From an uncultured Lachnoclostridium sp. (GTDB lineage: Bacteria > Bacillota > Clostridia > Lachnospirales > Lachnospiraceae), in the NCBI GenBank assembly GCA_905212635.1, contig CAJMFH010000035.1:1-27727 (forward strand): a DNA stretch of 27,727 bases, given 5' to 3'. Within the stretch, counting starts at the first letter, position 1. The number at the start of each line of letters is the position of its first letter. The notes beneath the pieces are model-generated. The model ran no database searches. It saw only the letters and a program-made list of their open reading frames with translations, and was not told the DNA's origin. Shown in pieces: positions 7,950 through 16,182 of this stretch. Made by a program: the position numbers and the translations under genes.

Positions 7950-10136
7950 ATGAAAGGGATTAAGATTATTTTGGCAGCTGTATTTGCAGCCGTATGTATG
8001 ACACTATTGATGCCGGCACCTTGTGCAGAGGCGCAGGAGACAGAGATAACGATGTATGCCATAGAAGAAAAATGGCAGTCTTTTCCGGTGTGGAATGATT
8101 TCGCGGTTTCCGATGTAGTGAAATCCTACACATTGCCGGAGGGGGAGTGGCACCCGTATGACACGACGTCGGTTGTTGATATCGATGAAAATAACAACGT
8201 GTATCCGGTAACAACGACATACTACGGCTATCAGTCAGCACCTGGTGTCTGGGTATGGATGACGTGGAAAGATGATATTCATGAATATACGAAAGAGCGT
8301 AAAGCATACAAATTTGAGGATGCTACGTTCGTTTCCGATAAGGGAGACAAGATAATCATTCATTTGAAAGATTATGCGGAAATGTGGAGCCAGCAGGTAT
8401 TAGATGCCTATATAGCAGCGAATATTACCGATGATATGACTGAAAAGGAAAAGGCAGAGATTTGTTGTAAATATGTGGCAGAAAATTATGATTACGGAGA
8501 AGTTTATACAAGTTATACCGGAATGGTCATAAGTGGTGCAGGCGATTGTATTGCGAGTTCCCGGACGATTGTGTATATGCTGGAAAAACTAGGAATTAAA
8601 TGTACGATGCGTGATGGTTCTGCTGACGGGGGAGCGGGTTCCGGTCACCAGAATGTGGCGGCGAATCTTGATGGAAAATATTATATTCTGGATGCCGGAA
8701 TTGTCGGAGAGAAGCCGCGTGGATACGTAATGACAGAATGGGAGCAGCCATTTACCTACCGAAAAAATGCAGATGGTACAGCGACGCTCATTTACTATGC
8801 GAATCTGGAGCACAATAACCGGATTACGATCCCGGATGTGATCGAAGGTTGTACGGTTACGAAAATAGCAGAAAATTGTTTTAAAAACGATGCATCATTG
8901 GAAGAAATTGTCATTCCAAACACAGTGAAAAGTATTGAAAGTTATGCTTTTGCAAATCTTAAAAATTTGAAAAAACTGGATATACCCGATTCCGTTGAAT
9001 ACATCGGTGCATATATCGTGCGTTTTTCCGACAGCGTTGAGAGCATACACATCGGAAAAGGGGCAGCGAAGATCGCTACGGGAGCCTTTGTCTATGCACA
9101 TGAATTGAAAACACTTACGGTCGATCCGGAAAATGAGACTTACTGTGCGGAAGACAACGTGCTCTTTGATAAAGACAAAAGTACACTGATCTTATATCCG
9201 CTGGGCAAAGCGGACGATACGTATCAGGTGCCGGAGAGTGTGACAACCATTTACCAGTGGGCATTTTGTGATGTCGGACTGTTGAAACACCTGAATCTGC
9301 CATCCAAACTGAATAAGATAGAGAAAGAAGCCTTTTACATCTGTGATGGGCCGGAAGATCTGATCCTTCCGGAAAGTCTCACGCAATTGGAACCTTATAG
9401 TCTGTCGAACTGCCAGATTGAAAATGTCGTGCTTCCATCGACGATGAAGTCCATCACTTCACACGCATTTTATCAGGCGAAATTTACGACGATCACTCTG
9501 CCGGAAGGGTTGGAGCGTATCGAGGAATATGGATTTGAAAATCTTTTGGGATCGGCATATTTTATCATGCCAAAATCGCTGACTTATATCGGTGATTACG
9601 CGTTCACACCGGATCTGGTCCGCAGTTACAAAGTGAAGTCACCGATGGAATATCTGTGTTTCCCACATGATACGCAGATTACTTTTGGAAGCAATGTGCT
9701 GAGTGACAGTAATTGGTATACGATTCTGGCGAAGGAAAATTCGTCCGCACATCAGTATGCCAAAGACAATAATATTCCGTTCCGGGCGCTGAATGAAAAT
9801 GGAAAACTGACGATGCAGGACGACTGGTTTATTCTCTGCAACTCGTATGGCTGGTATAGCGGAAAGCCGTATTTGCCGGGAATTGTCAGAAATTTTGATA
9901 CGATGCCGTATGGACTGCGCGAGGGAAGAGATTATACGATACAGTATACGAACAATGTAGAGCCGGGGACAGCGACTGCTACGGTTCAGGGAATGGGTAA
10001 CATTGAAAAAGAAAGTAAAATAACAAAGCATTTTACCGGCAGGAAGGCTGCGTTGACAGCCACCCCCTTTTTTGATAAAATAAGAACGGATAATATATTA
10101 TCCGTTCTTTTGCTATCTCAAGGAAAAAAACAGTAA
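7950..10136 (+). CDS. Secreted transglutaminase-like protein with BspA-type leucine-rich repeats
   Basis: A 728-residue exported protein. Residues 1-28 are a signal peptide (Lys-rich start, hydrophobic core, AEA cleavage site). A transglutaminase-like domain covers about 140-260, with a probable Cys-His-Asp triad: Cys200 in GAGDC, His233 in GSGHQN and Asp248 in ILDAG. From about 285 to 600 there are LRR_5 (BspA/TpLRR) repeats with recurring I.IP.SV..I...AF patterns. Residues 640-700 resemble the small beta domain that often follows such repeats. No sortase motif or membrane anchor is seen. Transglutaminase-like domains in bacterial surface proteins are often cysteine peptidases or cross-linkers; which applies here is unknown. 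The last 20 codons run through a terminator hairpin, suggesting that the original 3' end was shortened or frameshifted. Confidence 0.85.
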   Translation: MKGIKIILAAVFAAVCMTLLMPAPCAEAQETEITMYAIEEKWQSFPVWNDFAVSDVVKSYTLPEGEWHPYDTTSVVDIDENNNVYPVTTTYYGYQSAPGVWVWMTWKDDIHEYTKERKAYKFEDATFVSDKGDKIIIHLKDYAEMWSQQVLDAYIAANITDDMTEKEKAEICCKYVAENYDYGEVYTSYTGMVISGAGDCIASSRTIVYMLEKLGIKCTMRDGSADGGAGSGHQNVAANLDGKYYILDAGIVGEKPRGYVMTEWEQPFTYRKNADGTATLIYYANLEHNNRITIPDVIEGCTVTKIAENCFKNDASLEEIVIPNTVKSIESYAFANLKNLKKLDIPDSVEYIGAYIVRFSDSVESIHIGKGAAKIATGAFVYAHELKTLTVDPENETYCAEDNVLFDKDKSTLILYPLGKADDTYQVPESVTTIYQWAFCDVGLLKHLNLPSKLNKIEKEAFYICDGPEDLILPESLTQLEPYSLSNCQIENVVLPSTMKSITSHAFYQAKFTTITLPEGLERIEEYGFENLLGSAYFIMPKSLTYIGDYAFTPDLVRSYKVKSPMEYLCFPHDTQITFGSNVLSDSNWYTILAKENSSAHQYAKDNNIPFRALNENGKLTMQDDWFILCNSYGWYSGKPYLPGIVRNFDTMPYGLREGRDYTIQYTNNVEPGTATATVQGMGNIEKESKITKHFTGRKAALTATPFFDKIRTDNILSVLLLSQGKKQ
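10082..10111 (+). terminator. Rho-independent terminator overlapping the end of the BspA-like CDS
   Basis: A perfect 14-base inverted repeat (10082-10095 with 10096-10109; core GAACGGATAA and TTATCCGTTC) is followed by TTTTG. It lies wholly inside the annotated reading frame, which stops only at 10136. Confidence 0.75.
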
Positions 10137-10176
10137 AAATCAGCAAAATTGTGTAAAATGATAAGGGGGTTATCCG

Positions 10177-10455
10177 ATGGAATCGATGGTATGGGAAACG
10201 GCAGAGGAGATGAACCGGAAACTGGCGCAGAGAATGAAAGTGATCCGAAAGAGACGTTCGATCTCGCAGCGAAAACTCGCGGACGAAAGCGGCGTAAGTT
10301 ATGGGTCGATCAAACGCTTTGAGTCAACGGGCAAAATTTCGCTGCTGTCATTGACAAAAATTGCGATGGCGCTGGGGGTAGCGCATGAGATACGATCCTT
10401 GTTTACGGAGGTTCCGTATCGGAGCATAGAGGAGGTCATCCATGAAGCCGAATAA
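10177..10455 (+). CDS. HipB-like XRE-family antitoxin/repressor
   Basis: A 92-residue helix-turn-helix protein. Residues 17-72 form a Cro/C1-type HTH, with RKRRSISQRKLADESGVSYG and SIKRFESTGKISLLSLTKIA as its two halves. It directly precedes and overlaps a HipA-like kinase gene by 14 bases, the usual hipBA order, so the role as autorepressor and toxin-neutralising partner is inferred from family and context. The ATG at 10177 is preceded by AAGGGGG; an in-frame ATG four codons later is less well placed. I see no clear TATCC-N8-GGATA operator of the E. coli type upstream. Confidence 0.8.
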   Translation: MESMVWETAEEMNRKLAQRMKVIRKRRSISQRKLADESGVSYGSIKRFESTGKISLLSLTKIAMALGVAHEIRSLFTEVPYRSIEEVIHEAE

Positions 10456-11569
10456 AATGATGCAGGTGTATTATCATGACAAACTGGTCGGAACACTTGC
10501 AAGAACCAAAAACTGGAAAATAGCTTTTGCGTACGATGAAGAGTGGCTGAAAAGCGGATTCGCGGTTAGTCCATTTTCACTGCCATTGAAAAAACAGGTT
10601 TTTGTGCCGGAGAAAGATTATTTTGGCGGTTTGTTTGGTGCTTTTGCCGACAGCCTGCCGGATGCGTGGGGACGGCTTTTGCTGGAACGTGTGCTGAAAA
10701 AATCAGGGAAAAATCCGGAAGAATACGGGATGCTGGATCGATTGGAAATAATTGGAGATTCCGGGATGGGAGCCTTGACCTACAGACCGGCAAAGGAGTC
10801 AGAAAAGGCTGTCTGGGAAGAAGATTACGATGTGCTGGCAGAACAGTGTAAAAAAATATTGCTGACGCAGTATTCCGAAAAACTGGATGACATCTACCGT
10901 CTGGGAGGCAGCAGCGGAGGAGCGCGGCCGAAGATTATGACAAAAGTGGATGGAGAGGACTGGATCATTAAGTTTCCGGCGCATGTAGATAGAGAAGATG
11001 TTGGAAAAATGGAGTATCACTACTATCTGTGTGCATTAAAATGTGGAATTGAGATGAGTCAATGCAGATTATTTGATTCGGAAAAGTGTGAAGGTTATTT
11101 TGGCACGAAACGATTTGACCGCAAAACGGATGGCAGTAAAATCCATATGCTTACGGCTTCGGCGATCCTTGAGATGGATTTTGAGCAGCCGGTGTTAGAT
11201 TATGCGGATTTAATGAAACTGACGCGAATCCTTACAGAAAACAATAGGACGGATATGGAAAACATGTACCGGCGTATGTGTTTTAATGTGTATGCTCACA
11301 ACCGTGACGATCATGCCAAGAATTTTTCCTTTTTATATGAGGAAGAAAAGGGTTGGCGGCTTAGTCCGGCATACGATCTGACTTACAGTGCGACATATTA
11401 TGGTGAGCATACAACGACAATAGCCGGAAATGGACGGAATCCGTCGGAAAAAGAATTGATCGAAGTGGGAACCGGTGCGGGATTAGAGGAAGGATTTTGC
11501 AGGGAAACCGCTCGAAATATGTATGAAGTAATAAACGAAACATTAAACTGTTATTTAGAAAAGAGTTGA
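10442..11569 (+). CDS. HipA-like serine/threonine kinase toxin
   Basis: A 375-residue HipA-family kinase. The N-terminal HipA_N-like part covers about 1-120. GGSSGGARPK (155-164) is the family's glycine-rich ATP-loop motif; Lys177 in IIKFP is the likely ATP-binding lysine. HNRDDHAKN (286-294) holds the catalytic Asp and metal ligands, and AYDL (310-313) is the DFG-like site. Family members phosphorylate aminoacyl-tRNA synthetases or other targets and cause growth arrest; the target cannot be read from sequence. It is shorter than E. coli HipA (about 440) but all motifs are present, so it is probably active. Start ATG 10442 lies inside hipB with GGAGG upstream. Confidence 0.85.
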   Translation: MKPNKMMQVYYHDKLVGTLARTKNWKIAFAYDEEWLKSGFAVSPFSLPLKKQVFVPEKDYFGGLFGAFADSLPDAWGRLLLERVLKKSGKNPEEYGMLDRLEIIGDSGMGALTYRPAKESEKAVWEEDYDVLAEQCKKILLTQYSEKLDDIYRLGGSSGGARPKIMTKVDGEDWIIKFPAHVDREDVGKMEYHYYLCALKCGIEMSQCRLFDSEKCEGYFGTKRFDRKTDGSKIHMLTASAILEMDFEQPVLDYADLMKLTRILTENNRTDMENMYRRMCFNVYAHNRDDHAKNFSFLYEEEKGWRLSPAYDLTYSATYYGEHTTTIAGNGRNPSEKELIEVGTGAGLEEGFCRETARNMYEVINETLNCYLEKS

Positions 11570-11577
11570 ACAAACAA

Positions 11578-12507
11578 ATGAAGAACAAAACTAATTTTAT
11601 GACAAAAATCTGGGTAGTTGTCATCGGAGCGATGATCTGCTGCACGTTGTGGGGAAGTGCGTTCCCATGTATCAAGATCGGCTACCGCATGATGGAGATT
11701 GCGGCGGCAGATACAGCATCCCAGATATTATATGCAGGATACCGATTTACGCTGGCGGGTGTACTGACTGTCGTTTTAGGAAGCATTCTACAGTGGAAAA
11801 TATTGCTGCCAAAGCGGAGTGCTCTCGGAAAAATTGGGCTTTTGAGCCTTTTGCAGACGGTCCTGCAATATTTATTTTTCTATATCGGACTGGCGCACAC
11901 GACCGGGGTAAAAGCCTCGATCATCGAAGCGGTCAGTACATTTGTGGCAATCCTTGTCGCCGGCTACCTGTTTCATCAGGAAACCGTGACTTCGCGCAAG
12001 ATGATCGGCTGTCTGATCGGATTTGCCGGCGTGGTGCTTGTTAATGTCGCAGGAAGTGGAATGGACTTTCATTTTTCGCCGGCAGGAGACGGGTGCATTC
12101 TGTTATCGACCGTTGCCTATGCGTTTTCGTCGGTCTGCATGAAACGGTTTTCGCAGAAAGAAGATCCTGTCATGCTGAGTGGGTACCAGTTTATACTGGG
12201 GGGTATTGTTATGATTGCCTGCGGGGCTGCAATGGGCGGTCATTTGAAAGCTTTTACCGTGAGTGCGGCAGCGCTGCTCATTTATATGGCAATGATCTCA
12301 GCGGTTGCGTATTCTCTCTGGGGAATGCTTCTCAAATACAATCCGGTGTCAAAAGTAACCGTATTTGGTTTTATGAATCCGGTGATTGGCGTGATTTTGT
12401 CCGCGCTTTTACTGAACGAAACCGAGTCGCTGGGCGTGAGCAGTGTGCTGGCACTTGGACTGGTGTGCGTGGGTATTTATATTGTAAATGCTAAGGGCAA
12501 GGAATGA
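11578..12507 (+). CDS. EamA/DMT-family permease
   Basis: A 309-residue membrane protein with about ten hydrophobic helices arranged as two EamA repeats, the second starting near residue 155. WGSAFPCIKIG early in the first repeat and the GXXLI-type end of the second are typical of the drug/metabolite transporter superfamily. The substrate is unknown; relatives export amino acids or other metabolites. A TTG at 11566 overlapping the hipA stop could start it four codons earlier, but ATG 11578 is the conventional choice; both have a weak ribosome binding site (AAAGAG). The eight-base gap behind hipA suggests read-through from the hip promoter, which may be accidental. Confidence 0.85.
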   Translation: MKNKTNFMTKIWVVVIGAMICCTLWGSAFPCIKIGYRMMEIAAADTASQILYAGYRFTLAGVLTVVLGSILQWKILLPKRSALGKIGLLSLLQTVLQYLFFYIGLAHTTGVKASIIEAVSTFVAILVAGYLFHQETVTSRKMIGCLIGFAGVVLVNVAGSGMDFHFSPAGDGCILLSTVAYAFSSVCMKRFSQKEDPVMLSGYQFILGGIVMIACGAAMGGHLKAFTVSAAALLIYMAMISAVAYSLWGMLLKYNPVSKVTVFGFMNPVIGVILSALLLNETESLGVSSVLALGLVCVGIYIVNAKGKE

Positions 12508-12513
12508 TTTTTG

Positions 12514-12574
12514 AAAAACTGGGCAAAAAGTGTGGAATAAAAGTCAAAAAACGGGGCAAATGGTGTATTGTATA
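12514..12574 (+). repeat. Imperfect direct repeat upstream of the DUF4143 gene
   Basis: Two copies of AAAAAC(T/G)GGGCAAA(AA/TG)GTGT start at 12514 and 12547 (33-bp period). The second runs into TATAAT (12571-12576), the likely -10. No good -35 is seen at 17 bp, so the repeat may be an activator or autoregulatory site. Confidence 0.4.
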
Positions 12575-12591
12575 ATTGGAGGTGCAGGAAC

Positions 12592-13938
12592 ATGTATAGA
12601 AAAGATTCGGTTGCTGTTGACGAATGGCTAAAAAATTCGAATAAGGCACTATTAGTAACGGGAGCGCGGCAGATAGGAAAAACCTGGCTCATACGAGATG
12701 AGATTAGCAAGAGCGGTTATACGAAGTTTGAAGTGAATTTTATTGATCAACCGGGTATGGTAGAATATTTGAATGCAGAAATGAGTGCAGAAGAGTTTTT
12801 GGTTAAATTAAAAATGATTATGCCGGAAGATTGTAAGGCTCATCAAACCGTTGTGTTTTTTGATGAAATTCAGAAATGTCCGGAAATAGTGACAAAAATC
12901 AAATTTCTTGTAGAAGAAGGAAGTTTTAAATATGTTATGAGTGGTTCTTTGCTGGGAGTTGAACTCAAAGGGATCGCATCCGCTCCTGTAGGTTACTTAA
13001 CTGTTCTAAAGATGTACCCTATGGATTTTGAAGAATTTATGGTAGCGAATAGTGTTTCCAATACCACATTGGAGATGTTAAAGGAGAAGTTTGAAACATG
13101 CAGCCGGGTGGACGAATTTATACATGAAAAATTGTTATCCTTGTTTTTTGTATATCTTATTGTTGGCGGAATGCCGGATGCTGTAAAAACGTATGTTAAA
13201 ACAAAAGATATTAGAGAAGTTGATATGGTGCAGCGAGATATCATAGCACTTTATAAAGAGGATTTTACGCAGTACGAAATTGAAAATAAAAAACTTAAAT
13301 TGAAGTCAATATATGATATTATTCCTGCGGAACTAAATAAGCAGAATAAGAAGTTCGTTTTTACTATGTTAAATAAAGAACTAAAATTTGATCGATATGA
13401 AAATAGCTTTTTATGGTTAAAAGATGTGGGTGTGGCTTTGCCGGTTTATAATGTTGATGCGCCGGTGATTCCACTTCTGGCAAGCAAGAGCAGTAATGTA
13501 TTTCGATTGTTTTCAAGCGATATTGGATTGCTTACAAGTGCCTATCCGGCGGAAACAAAGGTGGAATTAATTAATAAAAACGGAGAAGTAAACAATGGAG
13601 CGCATTTTGAAAATGCTGTCGCACAGCAATTAACAGCCAATGGATTCGAGCCATATTTTTGTAAAAAGAGTAAAATAGGTGAGATGGATTTTGTGATAGA
13701 AATGAGTGGAAAAGTTGTTCCGATTGAAGTTAAATCCGGAAAATCCTATAAATCACATAAGGCTTTGGATAAGTTTATGAATGTGCCACAGTACCATATC
13801 GAGAAAGCCTATGTTTTTTCAGTTGGAAACGTGGAAACAGAAAGCAACGTGATATATCTTCCAATCTATATGTGCTATCTTTTGAAAGAAACAAAGATCG
13901 GGCAGATGATCATTGATCTTGATATGACCGGATTATAA
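12592..13938 (+). CDS. AAA_14/DUF4143 ATP-binding protein
   Basis: A 448-residue protein of the common two-domain family with an N-terminal AAA_14 ATPase and a C-terminal DUF4143. Walker A is GARQIGKT (24-31); Walker B is VVFFDEIQ with Asp91 and Glu92; MSGSLLG is the usual sensor-like motif. The C-terminal region keeps a PD-(D/E)XK-like pattern, EMDFVIE followed by PIEVKSGKSYKSH, typical for DUF4143. The biological role of the family is not established; it is patchily distributed and often transferred. Codon usage is AT-richer than that of the flanking genes, consistent with acquisition. ATG 12592 with GGAGG is chosen over a TTG eight codons earlier. A terminator follows. Confidence 0.9.
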   Translation: MYRKDSVAVDEWLKNSNKALLVTGARQIGKTWLIRDEISKSGYTKFEVNFIDQPGMVEYLNAEMSAEEFLVKLKMIMPEDCKAHQTVVFFDEIQKCPEIVTKIKFLVEEGSFKYVMSGSLLGVELKGIASAPVGYLTVLKMYPMDFEEFMVANSVSNTTLEMLKEKFETCSRVDEFIHEKLLSLFFVYLIVGGMPDAVKTYVKTKDIREVDMVQRDIIALYKEDFTQYEIENKKLKLKSIYDIIPAELNKQNKKFVFTMLNKELKFDRYENSFLWLKDVGVALPVYNVDAPVIPLLASKSSNVFRLFSSDIGLLTSAYPAETKVELINKNGEVNNGAHFENAVAQQLTANGFEPYFCKKSKIGEMDFVIEMSGKVVPIEVKSGKSYKSHKALDKFMNVPQYHIEKAYVFSVGNVETESNVIYLPIYMCYLLKETKIGQMIIDLDMTGL

Positions 13939-13960
13939 TAAAATAGAAAAATGACAGAAA

Positions 13961-13990
13961 AAGGAGGACTACCGGAAAGCAATCCTCCTT
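13961..13990. terminator. Bidirectional terminator between converging genes
   Basis: AAGGAGGA (13961-13968) pairs with TCCTCCTT (13983-13990) around a 14-base loop. T-rich sequence follows on both strands (CTTTTG on plus, TTTCTG on minus), so it can end both the DUF4143 gene and the symporter gene. Confidence 0.8.
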
Positions 13991-14015
13991 CTTTTGTTTC
14001 CAAAATGTTGATGTT

Positions 14016-15431
14016 CTACTTCTTCCCCGTCTTCACTACCGGCACCGGCGTATCATCCGTTGCATCCAGATTATTGATATATTTTCGCGTCTCGGCGACA
14101 ATGACCGGCGACAGGAGAAGTATAGCAATCAAGTTTGGAATCGCCATCAGAGCATTGAGCACATCGGCGATCAGCCAGACAAGATCGAGCGCAATGACGG
14201 GTGCGATAAGTGCCACTAATATGTATAAAATGCGGTAAGGGACGAGTGCTTTTTTACCGGCAAAATATTCGACACAGCGCTCGCCGTAATATGCCCATCC
14301 GAGTGTGGTGGAAAAGGCAAAACAGATGATTCCGACGACGAGGATCAATGGCCCGAGAATCGAGATCTGTCCAAATGCAAGCGTCGTCAGGATACCTCCG
14401 TCAGTAATCTCATTGGCATTGATTGACGGATTTTTCATGATCGTGGAAACCAGCACGAGTCCGGTCATCAGGCAGACCACAACGGTATCCCAGAACGTAC
14501 CGGTCGAAGAAACAAGTGCCTGGCGTACCGGGTTTTTGGTCTTGGCAGCGGCAGCTGCGATCGGAGCAGATCCCATACCGGATTCATTGGAGAAGAGTCC
14601 ACGGGCAACTCCGTATTGGATCGCGTAGCGGATTCCTCCACCGACCAGTCCGCCGGCAGCAGCGCCTTTGGTAAAAGCAAGACGGCAGATTGTCGTGATT
14701 GCCGGGATAATATAGTCATAGTTCATACAAAGGATGACAAGGCAGCCGAGAACATAAAACGCCGCCATGACAGGAACCAGTTTTTCGCAAACGCGGGCGA
14801 TACTCTGGATGCCGCCGAAGATAACGAAAGCAACGAGAGCGGCGACAATAACACCGATCAGCCAGCGTGGGACGCCGAGATTGGTATTGCAGACCTCCGC
14901 GATCGCGTTGACCTGTGTGGCACAGCCGATACCAAACGAAGCAAAACCGGCAAAGACAGCAAACAAAGTACCGAGCCATTTGAGATTCAGACCGCGGTCA
15001 AGAGCGTACATTGCGCCTCCCTGCATACGGCCGTCTTCGGTTTTTACGCGGTATTTGACGGCAATCAGAGATTCGGCATATTTGGTTGCGATACCAAATA
15101 CACCCGTCAGCCAGCACCAAAGTACGGCTCCGGGACCGCCGAGTGCGATCGCCGTACCGATTCCGATGATGTTACCGGTTCCAATCGTTGAGGCAAGTGC
15201 GGTGGCAAGCGCCTGAAACTGGCTGACTTCGCCGTCCGCGCCTTCTTCTTTTGCCACCGAAAGCGGGATGCCTTTCGTGATCGTTTTGTACTGGATAAAT
15301 TTGGTGCGAACTGTAAGAAAAAGGTGAGTTCCCAATAAAAGAACGATCATAGCCCATCCCCATACAAGGTTATCAAGCGTGTTGACAACCGAATACAGAC
15401 CGTCTACGATCTGGGTAAGTAAATGCTGCAT
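14016..15431 (-). CDS. Sodium:alanine/glycine symporter (AGCS family)
   Basis: A 471-residue polytopic membrane protein of the alanine/glycine:cation symporter family, which imports small neutral amino acids with Na+. The signature segment GTGNIIGIGTAIALGGPG lies near residues 87-104, and GLFSNESGMGSAPIAAA is the second conserved family stretch. About 10-11 hydrophobic helices are visible and length is normal. The start is the ATG at 15431 with AGGAGGG ten bases upstream; the frame is open seven codons further but without a ribosome binding site. Alanine and glycine are both plausible substrates. It is divergent from the DUF2798 gene. Confidence 0.93.
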   Translation of the reverse strand: MQHLLTQIVDGLYSVVNTLDNLVWGWAMIVLLLGTHLFLTVRTKFIQYKTITKGIPLSVAKEEGADGEVSQFQALATALASTIGTGNIIGIGTAIALGGPGAVLWCWLTGVFGIATKYAESLIAVKYRVKTEDGRMQGGAMYALDRGLNLKWLGTLFAVFAGFASFGIGCATQVNAIAEVCNTNLGVPRWLIGVIVAALVAFVIFGGIQSIARVCEKLVPVMAAFYVLGCLVILCMNYDYIIPAITTICRLAFTKGAAAGGLVGGGIRYAIQYGVARGLFSNESGMGSAPIAAAAAKTKNPVRQALVSSTGTFWDTVVVCLMTGLVLVSTIMKNPSINANEITDGGILTTLAFGQISILGPLILVVGIICFAFSTTLGWAYYGERCVEYFAGKKALVPYRILYILVALIAPVIALDLVWLIADVLNALMAIPNLIAILLLSPVIVAETRKYINNLDATDDTPVPVVKTGKK

Positions 15432-15445
15432 GAATAAAGTCCCTC

Positions 15446-15459
15446 CTAACATGTGTTAG
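15446..15459. promoter_or_regulatory. Inverted repeat at the symporter ribosome binding site
   Basis: CTAACA-TG-TGTTAG (plus strand) directly adjoins the AGGAGGG of the symporter gene. It could be a small operator or a hairpin affecting translation. Confidence 0.3.
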
Positions 15460-15463
15460 TATA

Positions 15464-15493
15464 AGGATAGCAAATGGGGTACAAGGTTGTCAA
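15464..15493 (-). promoter_or_regulatory. Promoter of the symporter gene
   Basis: On the minus strand TTGACA and TATCCT are separated by 18 bp, about 30 bases before the start codon. Confidence 0.65.
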
Positions 15494-15503
15494 TAAAAAA
15501 CGC

Positions 15504-15532
15504 TTGCATATAGGCTGAAATTGTGTTAGAAT
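15504..15532 (+). promoter_or_regulatory. Promoter of the DUF2798 gene
   Basis: TTGCAT (15504-15509), a 17-bp spacer and TAGAAT (15527-15532). Its -35 lies only ten bases from the -35 of the divergent symporter promoter, so the two may compete for polymerase. It leaves a leader of about 95 bases. Confidence 0.6.
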
Positions 15533-15634
15533 GTCTAAAAGAATATGGTTTTAATTGGAAACGCACACTCCTATGGGATGATAACGAACAACACAGGAAA
15601 CAACGTTTATTATTATTTTATTAGGAGGTTTTTT

Positions 15635-16093
15635 ATGCCAAACAACAAATTTCAAGATGCAGTATTTACGTTAATCATGGCGACAGTCATGGTTTATGGA
15701 ATGATTGTCTACAATGTTGCGCTGAATATGGGTGGAGTACGGGGAGAGACATTTCTGGCCGCACTTCATGAGATGCCGATTATGGTTCCAGCAGCATTTA
15801 TTTTAGAATTTTTTGTTGTTGGAAAATTGGCGCGCAGACTTGTTTTTACGGTGATGCGTCCCGATGACCGGCCACAATTTATTACCTATGCTATTTCCAT
15901 CTGTATTTGCTGTATTATGTGTCCAACGATGAGTTTAATCGCAACAATTCTTTTTAAGGACACGAAGGATTTTGGAACTTGGATTCAGACATGGGCGATG
16001 AATTTCCCAATGGCGATATTATATCAGATGTTTTATTGTGGACCATTGGTGCGATTCATTTTTCGAATGATATTCGAGAAAAGGGATAAATAG
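15635..16093 (+). CDS. DUF2798-like four-helix membrane protein
   Basis: A 152-residue membrane protein made of two similar two-helix halves, about 8-67 and 85-145, each with the DUF2798 layout: a hydrophobic helix, a short polar loop ending near a conserved aromatic/Trp, then a second helix followed by basic residues (KLARRLV in the first half, RFIFRMI in the second). Function of the family is unknown. ATG 15635 is preceded by a perfect TTAGGAGG. It has its own promoter and no functionally linked neighbour. Confidence 0.75.
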   Translation: MPNNKFQDAVFTLIMATVMVYGMIVYNVALNMGGVRGETFLAALHEMPIMVPAAFILEFFVVGKLARRLVFTVMRPDDRPQFITYAISICICCIMCPTMSLIATILFKDTKDFGTWIQTWAMNFPMAILYQMFYCGPLVRFIFRMIFEKRDK

Positions 16094-16096
16094 TAA

Positions 16097-16118
16097 AAAA
16101 CAGTGTGTTTTGCTTTTT
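16097..16118 (+). terminator. Weak AT-rich terminator
   Basis: AAAACA-GTG-TGTTTT followed by GCTTTTT just after the DUF2798 stop codon. The stem is short and AT-rich. Confidence 0.4.
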
Positions 16119-16139
16119 AAACTTGAAAAAGGTTGAGCA

Positions 16140-16159
16140 GGATGCACTTTTTTGTATCC
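16140..16159 (+). promoter_or_regulatory. Leader hairpin before the GGDEF-EAL gene
   Basis: GGATGCA and TGTATCC can pair (one G-U) around a short T-rich loop, immediately upstream of the AAAGAAAGG that precedes ATG 16183. Too small for a known c-di-GMP riboswitch. Confidence 0.25.
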
Positions 16160-16182
16160 GGGAAAGAAAGGTATGAATTTGG

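Noticed and set aside
10082..10176. HipB operator of the E. coli type (TATCC-N8-GGATA)
   Set aside because: The GGATA..TATCC pair present is in the opposite orientation and belongs to the terminator stem.
16094..16182. c-di-GMP riboswitch before the GGDEF-EAL gene
   Set aside because: Only a 20-base hairpin is present; the conserved GEMM features are absent.
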